DNA of 64,000 nt from Streptomyces carminius (GTDB lineage: Bacteria > Actinomycetota > Actinomycetes > Streptomycetales > Streptomycetaceae), in the NCBI RefSeq assembly GCF_002794255.1, contig NZ_PGGW01000039.1:225468-289467 (forward strand). Direction: 5' to 3'. Position 1 is the stretch's first letter; the number at the start of each line of letters is the position of its first letter. The position numbers and the translations under genes were made by a program. Positions 34,937 through 44,051 of this stretch are shown piece by piece. The notes under the pieces were generated by a model, which saw only the letters and a list, made by a program, of their open reading frames with translations, was not told the origin of the DNA and did not search any database.

Positions 34937-35668
34937 ATGACCGTGCGGCTCATGGTGGTCGACGACCACCGTCTGCACGCCGAGGCGCTCGCCTCGGCGC
35001 TGAAGTTGCGCGGGCACCGGGTGCTCGCCGCCGCCGCGCCGGCCGCGGGGGCGGCCGAGCTGGTGATCAGCAGGGCACCGGAGGTGTGCCTGTGGGGGAC
35101 GGCGTCCCCCGCTGAGCCGGGGGCGTTCGACCCGGTGGCGCGGATCAAGCGCGAGCGCCCGCAGACCGCGGTCGTGGTGCTGGGCCCGGTGCCCAGCCCG
35201 CGGGGCATCGCGGCGGCGTTCGCGGCGGGGGCGTCCGGCTACATACGGCACGACGAGCGGATCGAGGGCGTCGAGCGCGGCATGGTCCGGGCCCGTGCCG
35301 GGGAGACGGCCGCGGCGCCGCAACTGCTGCAGGACGCCTTCGCGGAACTGCTCAACCCCAGGGCAGAGCCGGACGACGAAGGGGTCCGGCTGCTCCAGAT
35401 GCTCACCCCGCGGGAGATCGAGGTGCTGGTGCGGGTGGCCGAGGGCGAGGACACCCGGCTGATCGCCCGGGGCATGGGCATCGCGCCCAGCACGGCCCGT
35501 ACCCATGTGCAGCGGGTGCTGATGAAACTCGGGGTCGGCTCACGGCTGGAGGCGGCGGCGCTCGCGGCCCGGACCGGACTGCTGGACCGGGTGACCGTAC
35601 CCGGCTCCGGCACCGTCCCGGGTGCCGGGCGGGAGCCGGGAGCGGACACGGGAACGGGGGCGGGCTGA
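34937..35668 (+). CDS. Atypical LuxR-type response regulator without phospho-acceptor Asp
   Basis: This 243-residue protein has a receiver domain (1-120) and a LuxR/NarL HTH (LTPREIEVLVRVAEGEDTRL..., about 155-215). The acidic pair Asp9-Asp10 is present (VVDDHR), but the phosphorylation position is Gly54 in VCLWGTASP instead of Asp, and the conserved Lys after the last strand is replaced (GYIRHDE). It should therefore not be phosphorylated in the usual way. No kinase gene is adjacent. ATG 34937 was chosen; a GTG two codons upstream is possible. The tail is Gly/Thr-rich. Confidence 0.9.
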   Translation: MTVRLMVVDDHRLHAEALASALKLRGHRVLAAAAPAAGAAELVISRAPEVCLWGTASPAEPGAFDPVARIKRERPQTAVVVLGPVPSPRGIAAAFAAGASGYIRHDERIEGVERGMVRARAGETAAAPQLLQDAFAELLNPRAEPDDEGVRLLQMLTPREIEVLVRVAEGEDTRLIARGMGIAPSTARTHVQRVLMKLGVGSRLEAAALAARTGLLDRVTVPGSGTVPGAGREPGADTGTGAG

Positions 35669-35710
35669 GCGTCGCCGCCCGGCCCGCCCCCGTCCGTACC
35701 GTCCGTCCGG

Positions 35711-36106
35711 TCACTCCCCGGCGGGCGGCCGGTTCCCCTCGGCGGCCGGTCCCGCTGTGTCCCCGCCGGCCCCGCCGCCCCCGCCGGCCTCCCGCGCGGT
35801 GGGCGGCGGAACGGCGGGGCTCAGCCGCAGCCACAGCAGGAAGAACAGTCCCAGCGCGAGCATGGCCAGTCCGGTCCACAGGTTGATGTTGATGTTCTGG
35901 GCCTTAGCCAGATCCGCGTCGGAGACGAAGACCCCGGCGAGGGTGACCATGACCCCGTAGATCAAGAAGAGGACGCCGATGACCCGGCGGATGTCGAAGA
36001 GCCGGGCCGCGCTGGCCGAGCGTTCCTCCATCCGCAGGTCCTCCTGCTGCCAGTCGGCGGCGCCGCCGGGGCCGTTCGGGGTCGGGTCGTTCCTGCCGTT
36101 CGTCAC
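35711..36106 (-). CDS. Small membrane protein, two transmembrane segments
   Basis: This 131-residue protein has an N-terminal polar segment, helices at about 41-62 (VIGVLFLIYGVMVTLAGVFV) and 74-95 (LWTGLAMLALGLFFLLWL), and a Gly/Pro-rich tail. It begins 59 bp after the symporter stop on the same strand, so it is likely co-expressed and perhaps an accessory subunit. GGATGTGATC precedes the start. Homologues next to sodium:solute symporters in Streptomyces are known to me only as hypothetical proteins. Confidence 0.85.
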   Translation of the reverse strand: MTNGRNDPTPNGPGGAADWQQEDLRMEERSASAARLFDIRRVIGVLFLIYGVMVTLAGVFVSDADLAKAQNININLWTGLAMLALGLFFLLWLRLSPAVPPPTAREAGGGGGAGGDTAGPAAEGNRPPAGE

Positions 36107-36165
36107 GGAAGATCACATCCTTCGCTGTGCGGTGCGCGGAGCACTCGGGGCGCTCAGAAGGAGAC

Positions 36166-37833
36166 TCAGAAAGAGAAGGGGACGTAGCACAGGGCGGCCA
36201 GGATGATCGCACCCCAGCCCAGCAGCGCGGGCCTGCGGTACCAGGCCTCGTCGCCGGCGGCCGGGGGCTCGGCCAGGCCGGGGGCCCGGGTGCCGTACAC
36301 CAGGCCGGCCAGTCGTTCCACGGGTTTGGGCGCGGTGAACAGGCTGACCGTGACGGAGACGACGGCGCCCACCACGAAGGCGATGATGGCGGAGACGAAG
36401 TTGGCGCCCTGGTCGGTGGGGATGTCGACGAGCCCGCCCTGGTAGAACCAGAAGTAGTTGATCATCGCCGCGACCGTGCCCGACAGCAGGCCCCAGAAAC
36501 CGGCGGCGGCCGTCATGCGCTTCCAGAACATGCCGATGATGAAGACGGTGAACAGCGGCACGTTGAAGAAGGAGAACAGCGTCTGGAGGTAGTTCATGAT
36601 GTTGCTGAACGTCGCCGCGATGAACGCCGTCCCCATGCCGAGGACCACCCCGATCGCGGTGACGATCCGGGCGACGAGCACGTAGTGCTCGTCCGGGCGG
36701 TCCTTCTTCAGGTAGGCCCGCCAGATGTCGTTGGTGAACACCGTGTTGAAGGCCGAGACGTTGGCGGCCATACCGGCCATGAAGGCGGCGAGCAGACCGG
36801 TCACCGCGATGCCCAGCACGCCGTTGGGCAGCAGGTCCCGCATGAGCATCGGGATCGCGTCGTTGTACTCCAGGCCGTTGCCCTGGCCGATGTCGGGGGC
36901 CACCACCAGCGCGACCAGGCCGGGGATGACGACGAGCGCGGGGATGAAGATCTTGGGGAAGGCGGCGATCAGCGGGGTCCGCTGGGCGGCGGAGAGGTTC
37001 TTGGCCGACAGGGCGCGCTGCACCTCGGCGAAGTTGGTCGTCCAGTAGCCGAAGCTGAGGGCGAAGCCGAGACCGAGGACGATGGTGAGCCAGTTGGCGC
37101 CGAGCGGGTTGTCCGAGCCGATGCCGGTGCCGCCCCAGGCGGAGACGAAGTTGTCGCCCTGGGAGGCGGTGAGGGAGTCGCGCAGTCCGCTCCAGCCGCC
37201 CACCCGGGTCAGGGCGAGGACGGTCAGCGGGATCAGGCCGGCCAGGATCACGAAGAACTGCACGACCTCGTTGTAGATGGCCGAGGACAGGCCGCCCAGG
37301 GTGATGTAGAGCAGCACGAACACGCCCGCGACGACGATCGACACCCACTGCGGCCAGCCCAGCAGCGCCTCCAGCACGATGGCCAGCGCGTAGAGGTTGA
37401 CGCCCGCGATCAGCACGGAGGCGGCCGAGAAGAGGATGCCGCTCAGCAGGTGCGAGGACGGCCCGAAGCGGTGCAGCAGGAACTCCGGGACCGAACGCAC
37501 CCGTGACCCGTAGTAGAAGGGCATCATCACCAGGCCGAGGAAGACCATCGCCGGAATGGCGCCCACCCAGTACCAGTGCACGGTGTACATGCCGTACTGG
37601 GCGCCGTTGGCGGCCATGCCCAGGATCTCCAGGGCACCGAGGTTGGCCGCGATGAAGGCCAGACCGGTGACCCAGGCGGGCAGCGAGCGGCCGGAGAGGA
37701 AGAAGTCAAGACTTGTCTTGATACTGCGCCGGGCCGCGAACCCGACTCCCAGGACGACGAGGAAGTAAACGCCGAGGATCGCGTAGTCCAGGGCGTTCGT
37801 CGGGAGCCGGAGATCCTGAGCCAACTGTGGCAT
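36166..37833 (-). CDS. Sodium:solute symporter family protein, probable sugar uptake
   Basis: This 555-residue SSS/SGLT family transporter has about 14 hydrophobic helices. Typical features are the N-terminal YAILGVYFLVVLGVGFAARR, the FFLSGRSLPAWVTGLAFIAANLGALE segment of SGLT-like members, and LYITLGGLSSAIYNEVVQFFVI. GGAGGCGAGCGCCC precedes the ATG. It is divergent from galT across only 115 bp, which suggests shared control and a role in galactose or related sugar import with Na+. Substrate is inferred from context. Confidence 0.92.
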   Translation of the reverse strand: MPQLAQDLRLPTNALDYAILGVYFLVVLGVGFAARRSIKTSLDFFLSGRSLPAWVTGLAFIAANLGALEILGMAANGAQYGMYTVHWYWVGAIPAMVFLGLVMMPFYYGSRVRSVPEFLLHRFGPSSHLLSGILFSAASVLIAGVNLYALAIVLEALLGWPQWVSIVVAGVFVLLYITLGGLSSAIYNEVVQFFVILAGLIPLTVLALTRVGGWSGLRDSLTASQGDNFVSAWGGTGIGSDNPLGANWLTIVLGLGFALSFGYWTTNFAEVQRALSAKNLSAAQRTPLIAAFPKIFIPALVVIPGLVALVVAPDIGQGNGLEYNDAIPMLMRDLLPNGVLGIAVTGLLAAFMAGMAANVSAFNTVFTNDIWRAYLKKDRPDEHYVLVARIVTAIGVVLGMGTAFIAATFSNIMNYLQTLFSFFNVPLFTVFIIGMFWKRMTAAAGFWGLLSGTVAAMINYFWFYQGGLVDIPTDQGANFVSAIIAFVVGAVVSVTVSLFTAPKPVERLAGLVYGTRAPGLAEPPAAGDEAWYRRPALLGWGAIILAALCYVPFSF

Positions 37834-37885
37834 GGGCGCTCGCCTCCATGGCGTGACGGGGCCGGTGAGGGACGGCCCCTTGACG

Positions 37886-37942
37886 TTGATGTTCAGTCAT
37901 GGTTCTTTGTGTTTGATTGTGTTCGGGTCGCAGTATAGGAGT
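37886..37942. promoter_or_regulatory. gal promoter/operator with helically phased TTGTGTT repeats
   Basis: TTGTGTT occurs at 37907-37913 and again at 37917-37923, exactly 10 bases apart, within an AT-rich run flanked by GTTGATGTTCAGTCATGG. Hexamer direct repeats are a reported feature of the Streptomyces galP1 operator. TATAGG (37934-37939) and AGGAG (37938-37942, the galT ribosome site) follow. The region also serves the divergent symporter gene. Confidence 0.6.
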
Positions 37943-37948
37943 CCCGGT

Positions 37949-39118
37949 GTGAAGAAGACCTCGATCCGCCTCGCCGACGGCCGTGAGCTCGTGTACTACG
38001 ACTCCCACGGAGCCACCGGGCGCGAGGCGGTGGACCGGCGTCCCATCGAGGCCGTCGCCACCTCCTCGGAGATCCGCCACGACCCGCTGCTCGACGAGTG
38101 GGTGGCCGTCACCGCGCACCGCCAGTCACGTACGTACCACCCGCCACAGGATGAGTGCCCACTCTGCCCGTCCAGGAACGGCCGTCTGACGGAGATTCCG
38201 GCGGACGACTACGAGGTGGCCGTCTTCGAGAACCGCTTCCCCTCCCTGGCGGGCCCGCCGGGCCCCGGGCGGGCGGCCGACCCCGGCGGCCTCCTGGTGC
38301 GCGCCCCGGGCGCCGGGCGGTGCGAGGTGGTGTGCTTCACCGCCGACCACGACGCCTCCTTCGCCGACCTGGACGAGGAGCGCGCCGCCCTGGTCCTGGC
38401 CGCCTGGACGGACCGCACCGCCGAACTGTCCGCGCTGCCCGGCGTCCGGCAGGTGTACTGCTTCGAGAACCGCGGCCGGGAGATCGGCGTCACCCTCGGC
38501 CATCCGCACGGCCAGATCTACGCCTATCCCTTCACCACCCCGCACACCGGGCGGACGCTGCGCTCGGCCGCCGCCCACCGGGAGCGCACCGGCGGCAACC
38601 TCTTCGACGACGTCGTCGCCGCCGAGCGCTCCGACGGGCGGCGCACGGTGCTGGAGACCGCGCACTGGACGGCCTTCGTGCCGCACGCCGCGCGCTGGCC
38701 GTACGAGGTGCACCTGTACCCCGTGCGGCGGGTGCCGGACCTGACGGAGCTGGACGACGCCGCCCGCGCCGAGTTCCCCGGCGTCTACCTGGAGCTGCTG
38801 CGGCGCTTCGACCGGGTCTTCGGGCCGGACGAGCCGCCCACCCCGTACATCTCCGGCTGGCACCAGGCACCCACCGCCCCCGACGGGCAGGGGCCTTCGG
38901 ACACCGTCCCGCAGGGACCTTCGGACACCGCCCCGGAGGGGCCTTCGGACTGGGCCGACCGGGCGGACTTCGCGCTGCACCTGGAGCTTTTCACCATCCG
39001 CCGCACGTCCGGAAAGCTGAAGTACCTGGCGGGCTCGGAGTCCGGCATGGGGGTTTTCGTCAACGACGTGCCGCCGGAGCGGGCGGCCGAACGACTGCGA
39101 GAGGTGGCGAGCCGGTGA
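37949..39118 (+). CDS. galT: Galactose-1-phosphate uridylyltransferase GalT
   Basis: This 389-residue HIT-superfamily enzyme exchanges UDP between UDP-glucose and galactose-1-phosphate. CPLC at residues 70-73 provides metal ligands, and the active-site triad His185-Pro-His187 is in [12 protein letters not shown]; a third conserved segment is PYMLLHQ-like ISGWHQAP near 310. A 24-bp tandem repeat inserts [12 protein letters not shown] octapeptides near residues 314-335, before the C-terminal ELFTIRR and [14 protein letters not shown] start behind AGGAG. First gene of galTEK. Confidence 0.95.
   Translation: MKKTSIRLADGRELVYYDSHGATGREAVDRRPIEAVATSSEIRHDPLLDEWVAVTAHRQSRTYHPPQDECPLCPSRNGRLTEIPADDYEVAVFENRFPSLAGPPGPGRAADPGGLLVRAPGAGRCEVVCFTADHDASFADLDEERAALVLAAWTDRTAELSALPGVRQVYCFENRGREIGVTLGHPHGQIYAYPFTTPHTGRTLRSAAAHRERTGGNLFDDVVAAERSDGRRTVLETAHWTAFVPHAARWPYEVHLYPVRRVPDLTELDDAARAEFPGVYLELLRRFDRVFGPDEPPTPYISGWHQAPTAPDGQGPSDTVPQGPSDTAPEGPSDWADRADFALHLELFTIRRTSGKLKYLAGSESGMGVFVNDVPPERAAERLREVASR
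38891..38956 (+). repeat. 24-bp in-frame tandem repeat inside galT
   Basis: Units at 38891 and 38915 are nearly identical 24-mers (GGGCCTTCGGACACC...), and a third partial unit starts at 38939. They add about 20 residues (GPSDT repeats) to a surface loop between the last active-site strand and the C-terminal region. Confidence 0.8.
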
Positions 39119-40152
39119 GCGGCACATACCTGGTGACGGGCGGCGCGGGATACGTCGGGAGCGTCGTGGCGGCGCACCTGCTGGAGGCGGGACACCGGGT
39201 GACCGTCCTGGACGACCTGTCCACCGGCTTCCGGGAAGGGGTGCCCGAGGGCGCGGAGTTCGTCGAGGGCCGGATCCAGGACGCGGACAGGTGGCTCGAC
39301 CGCTCCTACGACGCGGTGCTGCACTTCGCGGCCAGCTCCCAGGTCGGCGAGTCCGTCGTCCACCCCGAGAAGTACTGGCACAACAACGTCGGCGGCACCC
39401 TGGCGCTGCTGGACGCGATGCGCGCCGCACACGTGCGCACCCTGGTGTTCTCCTCCACGGCCGCCGTCTACGGCGAGCCCGCACAGGTGCCGATCCGCGA
39501 GGACTCCCCCACCGCCCCGACGAACCCCTACGGTGCCGCCAAGCTGGCCGTCGACCACATGATCGCGGGCGAGTGCGCGGCCCACGGCCTGGCCGCCGTC
39601 TCGCTGCGCTACTTCAACGTGGCGGGCGCGCACCGCGGCGGGCGCGGCGTGCTGGGCGAGCGGCACGACCCCGAGTCGCACCTCATCCCGCTGGTGCTCC
39701 AGGTGGCCCTGGGCGAGCGGGGGAGCGTCTCGGTCTACGGCGACGACTACCCCACGCCCGACGGCACCTGCGTGCGCGACTACATCCACGTCGCCGATCT
39801 GGCCGAGGCCCACCTGCTGGCCCTGGACGCGGCCCGGCCCGGCGAGCATCTGGTGTGCAACCTCGGCAACGGCAGCGGCTTCTCCGTCCGCGAGGTGATC
39901 CGCACCGTCCGCGAGGTCACCGGCCACCCCGTCCCCGAGACGCCGGCGCCGCGCCGCGCCGGCGACCCGGCGGTCCTGGTGGCCGCGGCGGACCGGGCCC
40001 GGGAACTGCTGGGCTGGCGGCCGTCCCGCACCGAACTGCGGGACATCGTCGCCGACGCCTGGGCCTTCGCCCGGGGCAGGGTCCTGGATCCGGCGGGGGA
40101 CACGGCGGGGCACACGGCGCGGGACACGGCGGACGGGGGGAGCGCCGGATGA
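39115..40152 (+). CDS. galE: UDP-glucose 4-epimerase GalE
   Basis: This 345-residue extended SDR interconverts UDP-galactose and UDP-glucose. TGGAGYVG at residues 8-15 binds NAD, the catalytic SST is in [11 protein letters not shown], and Tyr139/Lys143 are in [15 protein letters not shown] and [19 protein letters not shown] are classic GalE segments. The GTG start overlaps the galT stop (GTGA). The C-terminus ends in a Gly/Asp/Thr-rich tail. The known internal promoter galP2 of Streptomyces would lie nearby but was not identified. Confidence 0.95.
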   Translation: MSGTYLVTGGAGYVGSVVAAHLLEAGHRVTVLDDLSTGFREGVPEGAEFVEGRIQDADRWLDRSYDAVLHFAASSQVGESVVHPEKYWHNNVGGTLALLDAMRAAHVRTLVFSSTAAVYGEPAQVPIREDSPTAPTNPYGAAKLAVDHMIAGECAAHGLAAVSLRYFNVAGAHRGGRGVLGERHDPESHLIPLVLQVALGERGSVSVYGDDYPTPDGTCVRDYIHVADLAEAHLLALDAARPGEHLVCNLGNGSGFSVREVIRTVREVTGHPVPETPAPRRAGDPAVLVAAADRARELLGWRPSRTELRDIVADAWAFARGRVLDPAGDTAGHTARDTADGGSAG

Positions 40153-41378
40153 GCGGCGGACCGGAGACGGACCCGGACCGGTACCCGGCGGCCGTGCGGC
40201 GCGCGGCCGACGGCTTCCGCGCGGTCCACGGCGGCGACCCGGAGGGGGTGTGGGCCGCACCGGGCCGGGCCAACCTGATCGGTGAGCACACCGACTACAA
40301 CGACGGCTCCGTGATGCCGTTCGCCCTGCCGCACACCACCGTCGTCGCGGCGGCCCGCCGTGACGACGGCGTGCTGCGCCTGCACTCGGCCGACACCTCC
40401 GGCGGGACGGTGCGGCTGGCGCCGGGCGAGCTCGCCCCCGGCACCGGCGGCTGGGCCGCGTACCCGGCCGGTGTGGTGTGGGCGCTGCGCGAGGCGGGCC
40501 TGCTGCCCGGCACCGGAGAGGGCGGCGGGGCCGGCGGGGACGGCGGTGCCGGTGCGGACCTGTACGTCACCAGCGACGTGCCCACCGGCGCGGGCCTGTC
40601 CTCCTCGGCCGCCCTGGAGGTCGCCACGGCCCTGGCGCTGAACGACCTGTACGGCCTGGGCCTGCCCGCCGAGCGGATCGCCGCGCTGTGCCGGCGGGCC
40701 GAGAACGACTACGTCGGCGTCCCCTGCGGGATCATGGACCAGATGGCGTCGGCCTGCTGCACCGCCGGCCACGTCCTCCACCTGGACACCCGGGACCTGT
40801 CGCACCGGCAGGTCCCGTTCGACCTCCCGGCGGCGGGGCTGCGGCTGCTGGTGGTGGACACCCGGGTCAAGCACGCGCTGGCCGACGGCGAGTACGCCCG
40901 CCGCCGGGCGGGCTGCGAGACGGCCGCGCGGGCCCTGGGGGTGCGGGCGCTGCGCGACGTGCCGCCCGGCGAGCTGGCGGCGGCGCTGGCCGCCCTGCCC
41001 GATCCGGCCCTGCGGCCCCTGGTGCGCCATGTGGTCACCGAGGACGAACGGGTGCGGGAGGCCGCCGCCCTGCTGGACACGGGCGCGATCCGGGCCGTCG
41101 GCCCGGTGCTGACGGCCGGACACGCCTCGCTGCGCGACGACTACGCCGTCTCCTGTCCGGAACTGGACCTGGTGGTGGAGACGGCGAACGCGGCGGGCGC
41201 GCTGGGCGCCCGGATGACCGGCGGCGGCTTCGGCGGCTCGGCGGTCGTCCTGGTGGAGGCGGCCGGGGCGGAGGAGATCGGACGGGCCGTCACCGACGCC
41301 TTCGCCGCGGCCGGTCACCGGGCCCCGCGGCTGTTCGGGGCGGTGCCCTCGGCGGGGGCCCGCCGGCTGGACGGGTGA
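40149..41378 (+). CDS. galK: Galactokinase GalK
   Basis: This 409-residue GHMP kinase phosphorylates galactose at O1. The signature [15 protein letters not shown] is at residues 39-53, the ATP loop [13 protein letters not shown] begins at 145, and [14 protein letters not shown] is the C-terminal motif 3. A Gly-rich insertion (about 121-131) lies before the ATP loop. ATG overlaps the galE stop by 4 bp. It ends the operon and completes the Leloir pathway with galT and galE. Confidence 0.96.
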   Translation: MSGGPETDPDRYPAAVRRAADGFRAVHGGDPEGVWAAPGRANLIGEHTDYNDGSVMPFALPHTTVVAAARRDDGVLRLHSADTSGGTVRLAPGELAPGTGGWAAYPAGVVWALREAGLLPGTGEGGGAGGDGGAGADLYVTSDVPTGAGLSSSAALEVATALALNDLYGLGLPAERIAALCRRAENDYVGVPCGIMDQMASACCTAGHVLHLDTRDLSHRQVPFDLPAAGLRLLVVDTRVKHALADGEYARRRAGCETAARALGVRALRDVPPGELAAALAALPDPALRPLVRHVVTEDERVREAAALLDTGAIRAVGPVLTAGHASLRDDYAVSCPELDLVVETANAAGALGARMTGGGFGGSAVVLVEAAGAEEIGRAVTDAFAAAGHRAPRLFGAVPSAGARRLDG

Positions 41379-41766
41379 TGACCCCGCGGTCCGCCGGCCC
41401 CGCGGGGCCCGTCCCGGACGGTGCGGCGGACGGGGCGGCGGACGGTGCGGTGATCACGGCGGGGCGGAAACGATCGCATCGGATGTCCGGATGAACACCA
41501 GTGGCGCCCGTGGGACCGGCCGGAGCCGCGGCGGCGGCCGGTTTTCCACAACCCCCTTCTCCCGTCGCGCCCCGGCCGTACGCTGAGGGACGGCGTCGGT
41601 GGGGGCCGATGCCGCTTCAGGGGGCGAGGCGGACCGGATGCGGCGTCCGGCGCGGGGTACCAGCAGAGCATGGCGGCGGCCGTGCGGAGGTGTTGGTTCC
41701 GCACCGGGCGCCCTGCCCGGACACGGGCGAGTCCTTGAGGACGTATGGGCGACAGGGGGTGTGTGC
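41379..41766 (+). other. Intergenic region downstream of galK
   Basis: 388 bases without a gene. It contains a likely promoter of the response regulator: TACGCT (41580-41585) could be its -10, giving a long leader of about 175 bases. The 3' end carries GACAGGGGGTGTG, which resembles the leader of the paralogue at 34937 (GACAGGGGTGTGG). No terminator was clearly seen after galK. Confidence 0.45.
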
Positions 41767-42507
41767 GTGCAACGTATCCGGGTGCTCGTGGTGGACGACC
41801 ACCGCATATTCGCCGAGTCACTCGCCGCCGCGCTCGCGGTGGAGCAGGACGTGGAGGTGGCCGCGGCGGGCAGCAGCCCGGCGGCGCTGCGCGCCGTGGA
41901 GCGGGCGGCCGCCGACGGCCGTCGCTTCGACGTCCTGCTGATAGACGCCGATCTGGGCGGGGCCTCCCCGCCGGCGGAGGCACTCCCCGCGGAGCCGGAC
42001 GCGCCGGCCGCGATCGGCGGGATCCCCCTGGTCTCCCGGCTCCGCACCGCGCACCCCGGGACCCGCACCGTCGTGCTCGCCGAGCGCGACGACCCGTGCC
42101 GCGCGGCGGCCGCCCTCCAGGCGGGGGCGTCGGGCTGGGTCGCCAAGGACAGCTCGCTCTCCCGGCTGCTCCAGGTGGTTCGGGGCGTACTGCGCGGCGA
42201 GACGCACCTGCCGCCCGCGCTGCTGACCGGAGTGCTGCGCGAGCTGACCGCGGCCCGCCGCAACCGCACCGAGAGCGAGCGGCTGGTCGAGTCGCTGACC
42301 CCGCGCGAGCACGAGGTGCTGCGCTGCATGGTGGCCGGGCTGGGCCGCAAGGCCGTCGCCGAACGGCTCTACCTGTCCCCGCACACGGTCCGCACCCATA
42401 TGCAGAACGTCCTGGGCAAGCTGGGGGTGCACTCCACCCTGGCCGCGGTCGCGCTGGCCCGGCGGGCGGGGGTCGGCCCGGTGGATCTGGAGCACGCCCC
42501 GACCTGA
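41767..42507 (+). CDS. LuxR-type response regulator with intact receiver
   Basis: This 246-residue protein has a receiver domain with Asp10-Asp11, the phospho-acceptor Asp60 (FDVLLIDADLGG) and the conserved Lys (GWVAKDSS). A LuxR HTH (LTPREHEVLRCMVAGLGRKAVAERLYLSPHTVRTHMQNVLGKLGV) follows. GGGGG precedes the GTG at 41767; the GTG at 41761 is an alternative. It is an orphan regulator, clearly related to the Asp-less one at 34937. The pair flank the gal/symporter block. Confidence 0.92.
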   Translation: MQRIRVLVVDDHRIFAESLAAALAVEQDVEVAAAGSSPAALRAVERAAADGRRFDVLLIDADLGGASPPAEALPAEPDAPAAIGGIPLVSRLRTAHPGTRTVVLAERDDPCRAAAALQAGASGWVAKDSSLSRLLQVVRGVLRGETHLPPALLTGVLRELTAARRNRTESERLVESLTPREHEVLRCMVAGLGRKAVAERLYLSPHTVRTHMQNVLGKLGVHSTLAAVALARRAGVGPVDLEHAPT

Positions 42508-42556
42508 GCCCGGCACCCGGGGCCCGGCCCGCGCGTGATCCGGGCTTCGGGCGCCG

Positions 42557-43054
42557 TCAGCCGGGGACGTTGTCGAACGGGGCGGTCAGGCAGCGCAGCA
42601 GCCCGGCGAGCTCCCCGCGCTGGGCCGCCGTCAGCTCGGCCAGGATGGCCCGCTCGTGCGCCAGCAGCCCGGCCAGTGCCCGGTCCGCCCGGTCGCGTCC
42701 GGCGTCCGTCAGCCGGACCAGGACGCCGCGCCGGTCGCTGGGGTCGGGCAGCCGCTCCACCAGGCCCTTCTTCGCCAGCCGGTCGATGCGGTTGGTCATG
42801 GTCCCGGAGGTGACCAGGGTCTGGGTCAGCAACTGGCCGGGGGAGAGCTGGTACGGGGCGCCGGCGCGGCGCAGTGCGGTCAGCACGTCGAACTCCCAGG
42901 GCTCCAGCCCGTGCTCGGCGAACGCGACGCGGCGCGCCCGGTCGAGATGGCGCGCCAGCCTGCTGACCCGGCTGAGCACCTCCAGGGGTTCCACGTCGAG
43001 ATCGGGGCGCTCGCGGCGCCATGCTGCCACCAGTCGGTCGACCTCGTCCTGCAT
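42557..43054 (-). CDS. tamR: MarR family regulator, TamR-like
   Basis: This 165-residue winged-HTH dimer has a recognition region LVTSGTMTNRIDRLAKKGLVERLPDPSDRRGVLVRLT. It is divergent from a trans-aconitate methyltransferase gene across 72 bp, the arrangement described for TamR in S. coelicolor, which responds to trans-aconitate and citrate and also regulates aconitase. The N-terminal helix WRRERPDLDVEPLEVLSRVSRL is typical of that subfamily. The symbol rests on this context. Confidence 0.88.
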   Translation of the reverse strand: MQDEVDRLVAAWRRERPDLDVEPLEVLSRVSRLARHLDRARRVAFAEHGLEPWEFDVLTALRRAGAPYQLSPGQLLTQTLVTSGTMTNRIDRLAKKGLVERLPDPSDRRGVLVRLTDAGRDRADRALAGLLAHERAILAELTAAQRGELAGLLRCLTAPFDNVPG

Positions 43055-43088
43055 GTGCCCAGTGTAGTAGTTCTGTCGATATGAAGTC

Positions 43089-43102
43089 TCTTGGCGTCAA
43101 GA
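43089..43102. promoter_or_regulatory. TamR-type operator
   Basis: TCTTG-N4-CAAGA (43089-43102) is a 14-base palindrome between the divergent tamR and tam genes. It lies 25 bases before the tam ATG, well placed to repress both genes. MarR-family operators of this form are common. Confidence 0.65.
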
Positions 43103-43126
43103 TAAAGCTCGGGGGAGACTTCCCCC

Positions 43127-44035
43127 ATGGACCGCAAGGACGCCTCCGCCGACCACGCCCCCGGAACCGGCGCTCACGACTGGGACCCGGAACAGTACCG
43201 CTACCACGCCGGCCCCCGGCTCCGCCCGCTGTACGACCTGCTGGCCCGCGTCCCCGAGCTGCCCTCGCCGCGGCCCCGCATCGCCGATCTGGGCTGCGGG
43301 CCCGGCGGCCCGACGGTGCTGCTCGCGGAGCGCTGGCCGGCCGCGTCGATCACCGGCTACGACCTCTCCGAGGCCATGCTCTCCGAGGCCCGTGCCTACG
43401 CCGGTCCCCTCCCCGGCGGCGGGCACCTGGACTTCGTCCACGCCGACCTCGCCGACTGGCGCCCCGGGCACCCGCACGACCTGATCATCTCCAACGCCGC
43501 CCTGCACTGGGTTCTCCCTGCCGAAGGCAAGGGACGGGTTCTCCCTGCCGAAGGTGCCGAAGGCAAGGCCGTCGCCGAGCGGCACGCCGAACTCCTCCAC
43601 CGCTGGGTCGCCGCCCTGAACCCCGGCGGCTTCCTCGCCTTCCAGATCCCCGGCAACTTCACCGCCCCCAGCCACACCCTCCTCGCCGGACTGCGCACCT
43701 CCCCGCGCTGGCGCGACCGGCTGGGGGAGGACGGCACCCGCGTCCCCGTGGCCGAGCCGGCCGAGTACGCCGCCCTGCTGGCCGGCCTCGGCTGCGAGAC
43801 GGACGTGTGGGAGACGACCTACGTGCACGTCCTCACCGGCGAGGACCCGGTACTGGAGTGGACCAGGGGCACGGCCCTGCGCCCGGTGCTCACCGCCCTC
43901 GACGGCGACCCCGCCGCCCGGGACGCCTTCCTGACCGAGTACCGCGACCTGCTGCGCGAGGCGTACCCGCCGGGCCCGCACGGCACCCTCTTCCCGTTCC
44001 GCCGGATCTTCGCCGTCGCCCGCCGGCCCGGCTGA
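43127..44035 (+). CDS. tam: Trans-aconitate 2-methyltransferase
   Basis: This 302-residue SAM-dependent methyltransferase has DWDPEQYRY at the N-terminus, motif I ADLGCGPGGPTVLL (about 56-69), GYDLSEAML and the typical NAALHWV. It methylates trans-aconitate, an aconitase inhibitor. A 27-bp imperfect tandem duplication (43509-43568) inserts VLPAEGKGR-like residues right after NAALHW, near residues 129-147, a loop that is shorter in other members. GGGGGAG precedes the ATG and can pair with CCCCC. Divergent from tamR. Confidence 0.92.
   Translation: MDRKDASADHAPGTGAHDWDPEQYRYHAGPRLRPLYDLLARVPELPSPRPRIADLGCGPGGPTVLLAERWPAASITGYDLSEAMLSEARAYAGPLPGGGHLDFVHADLADWRPGHPHDLIISNAALHWVLPAEGKGRVLPAEGAEGKAVAERHAELLHRWVAALNPGGFLAFQIPGNFTAPSHTLLAGLRTSPRWRDRLGEDGTRVPVAEPAEYAALLAGLGCETDVWETTYVHVLTGEDPVLEWTRGTALRPVLTALDGDPAARDAFLTEYRDLLREAYPPGPHGTLFPFRRIFAVARRPG
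43509..43568 (+). repeat. 27-bp in-frame repeat inside tam
   Basis: GGGTTCTCCCTGCCGAAGG occurs at 43509-43527 and at 43536-43554, and TGCCGAAGGCAAGG recurs at 43519 and 43555. The insert is in frame and expands one surface loop. Confidence 0.8.
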
Positions 44036-44051
44036 CCACGCGCGGGAGGGC

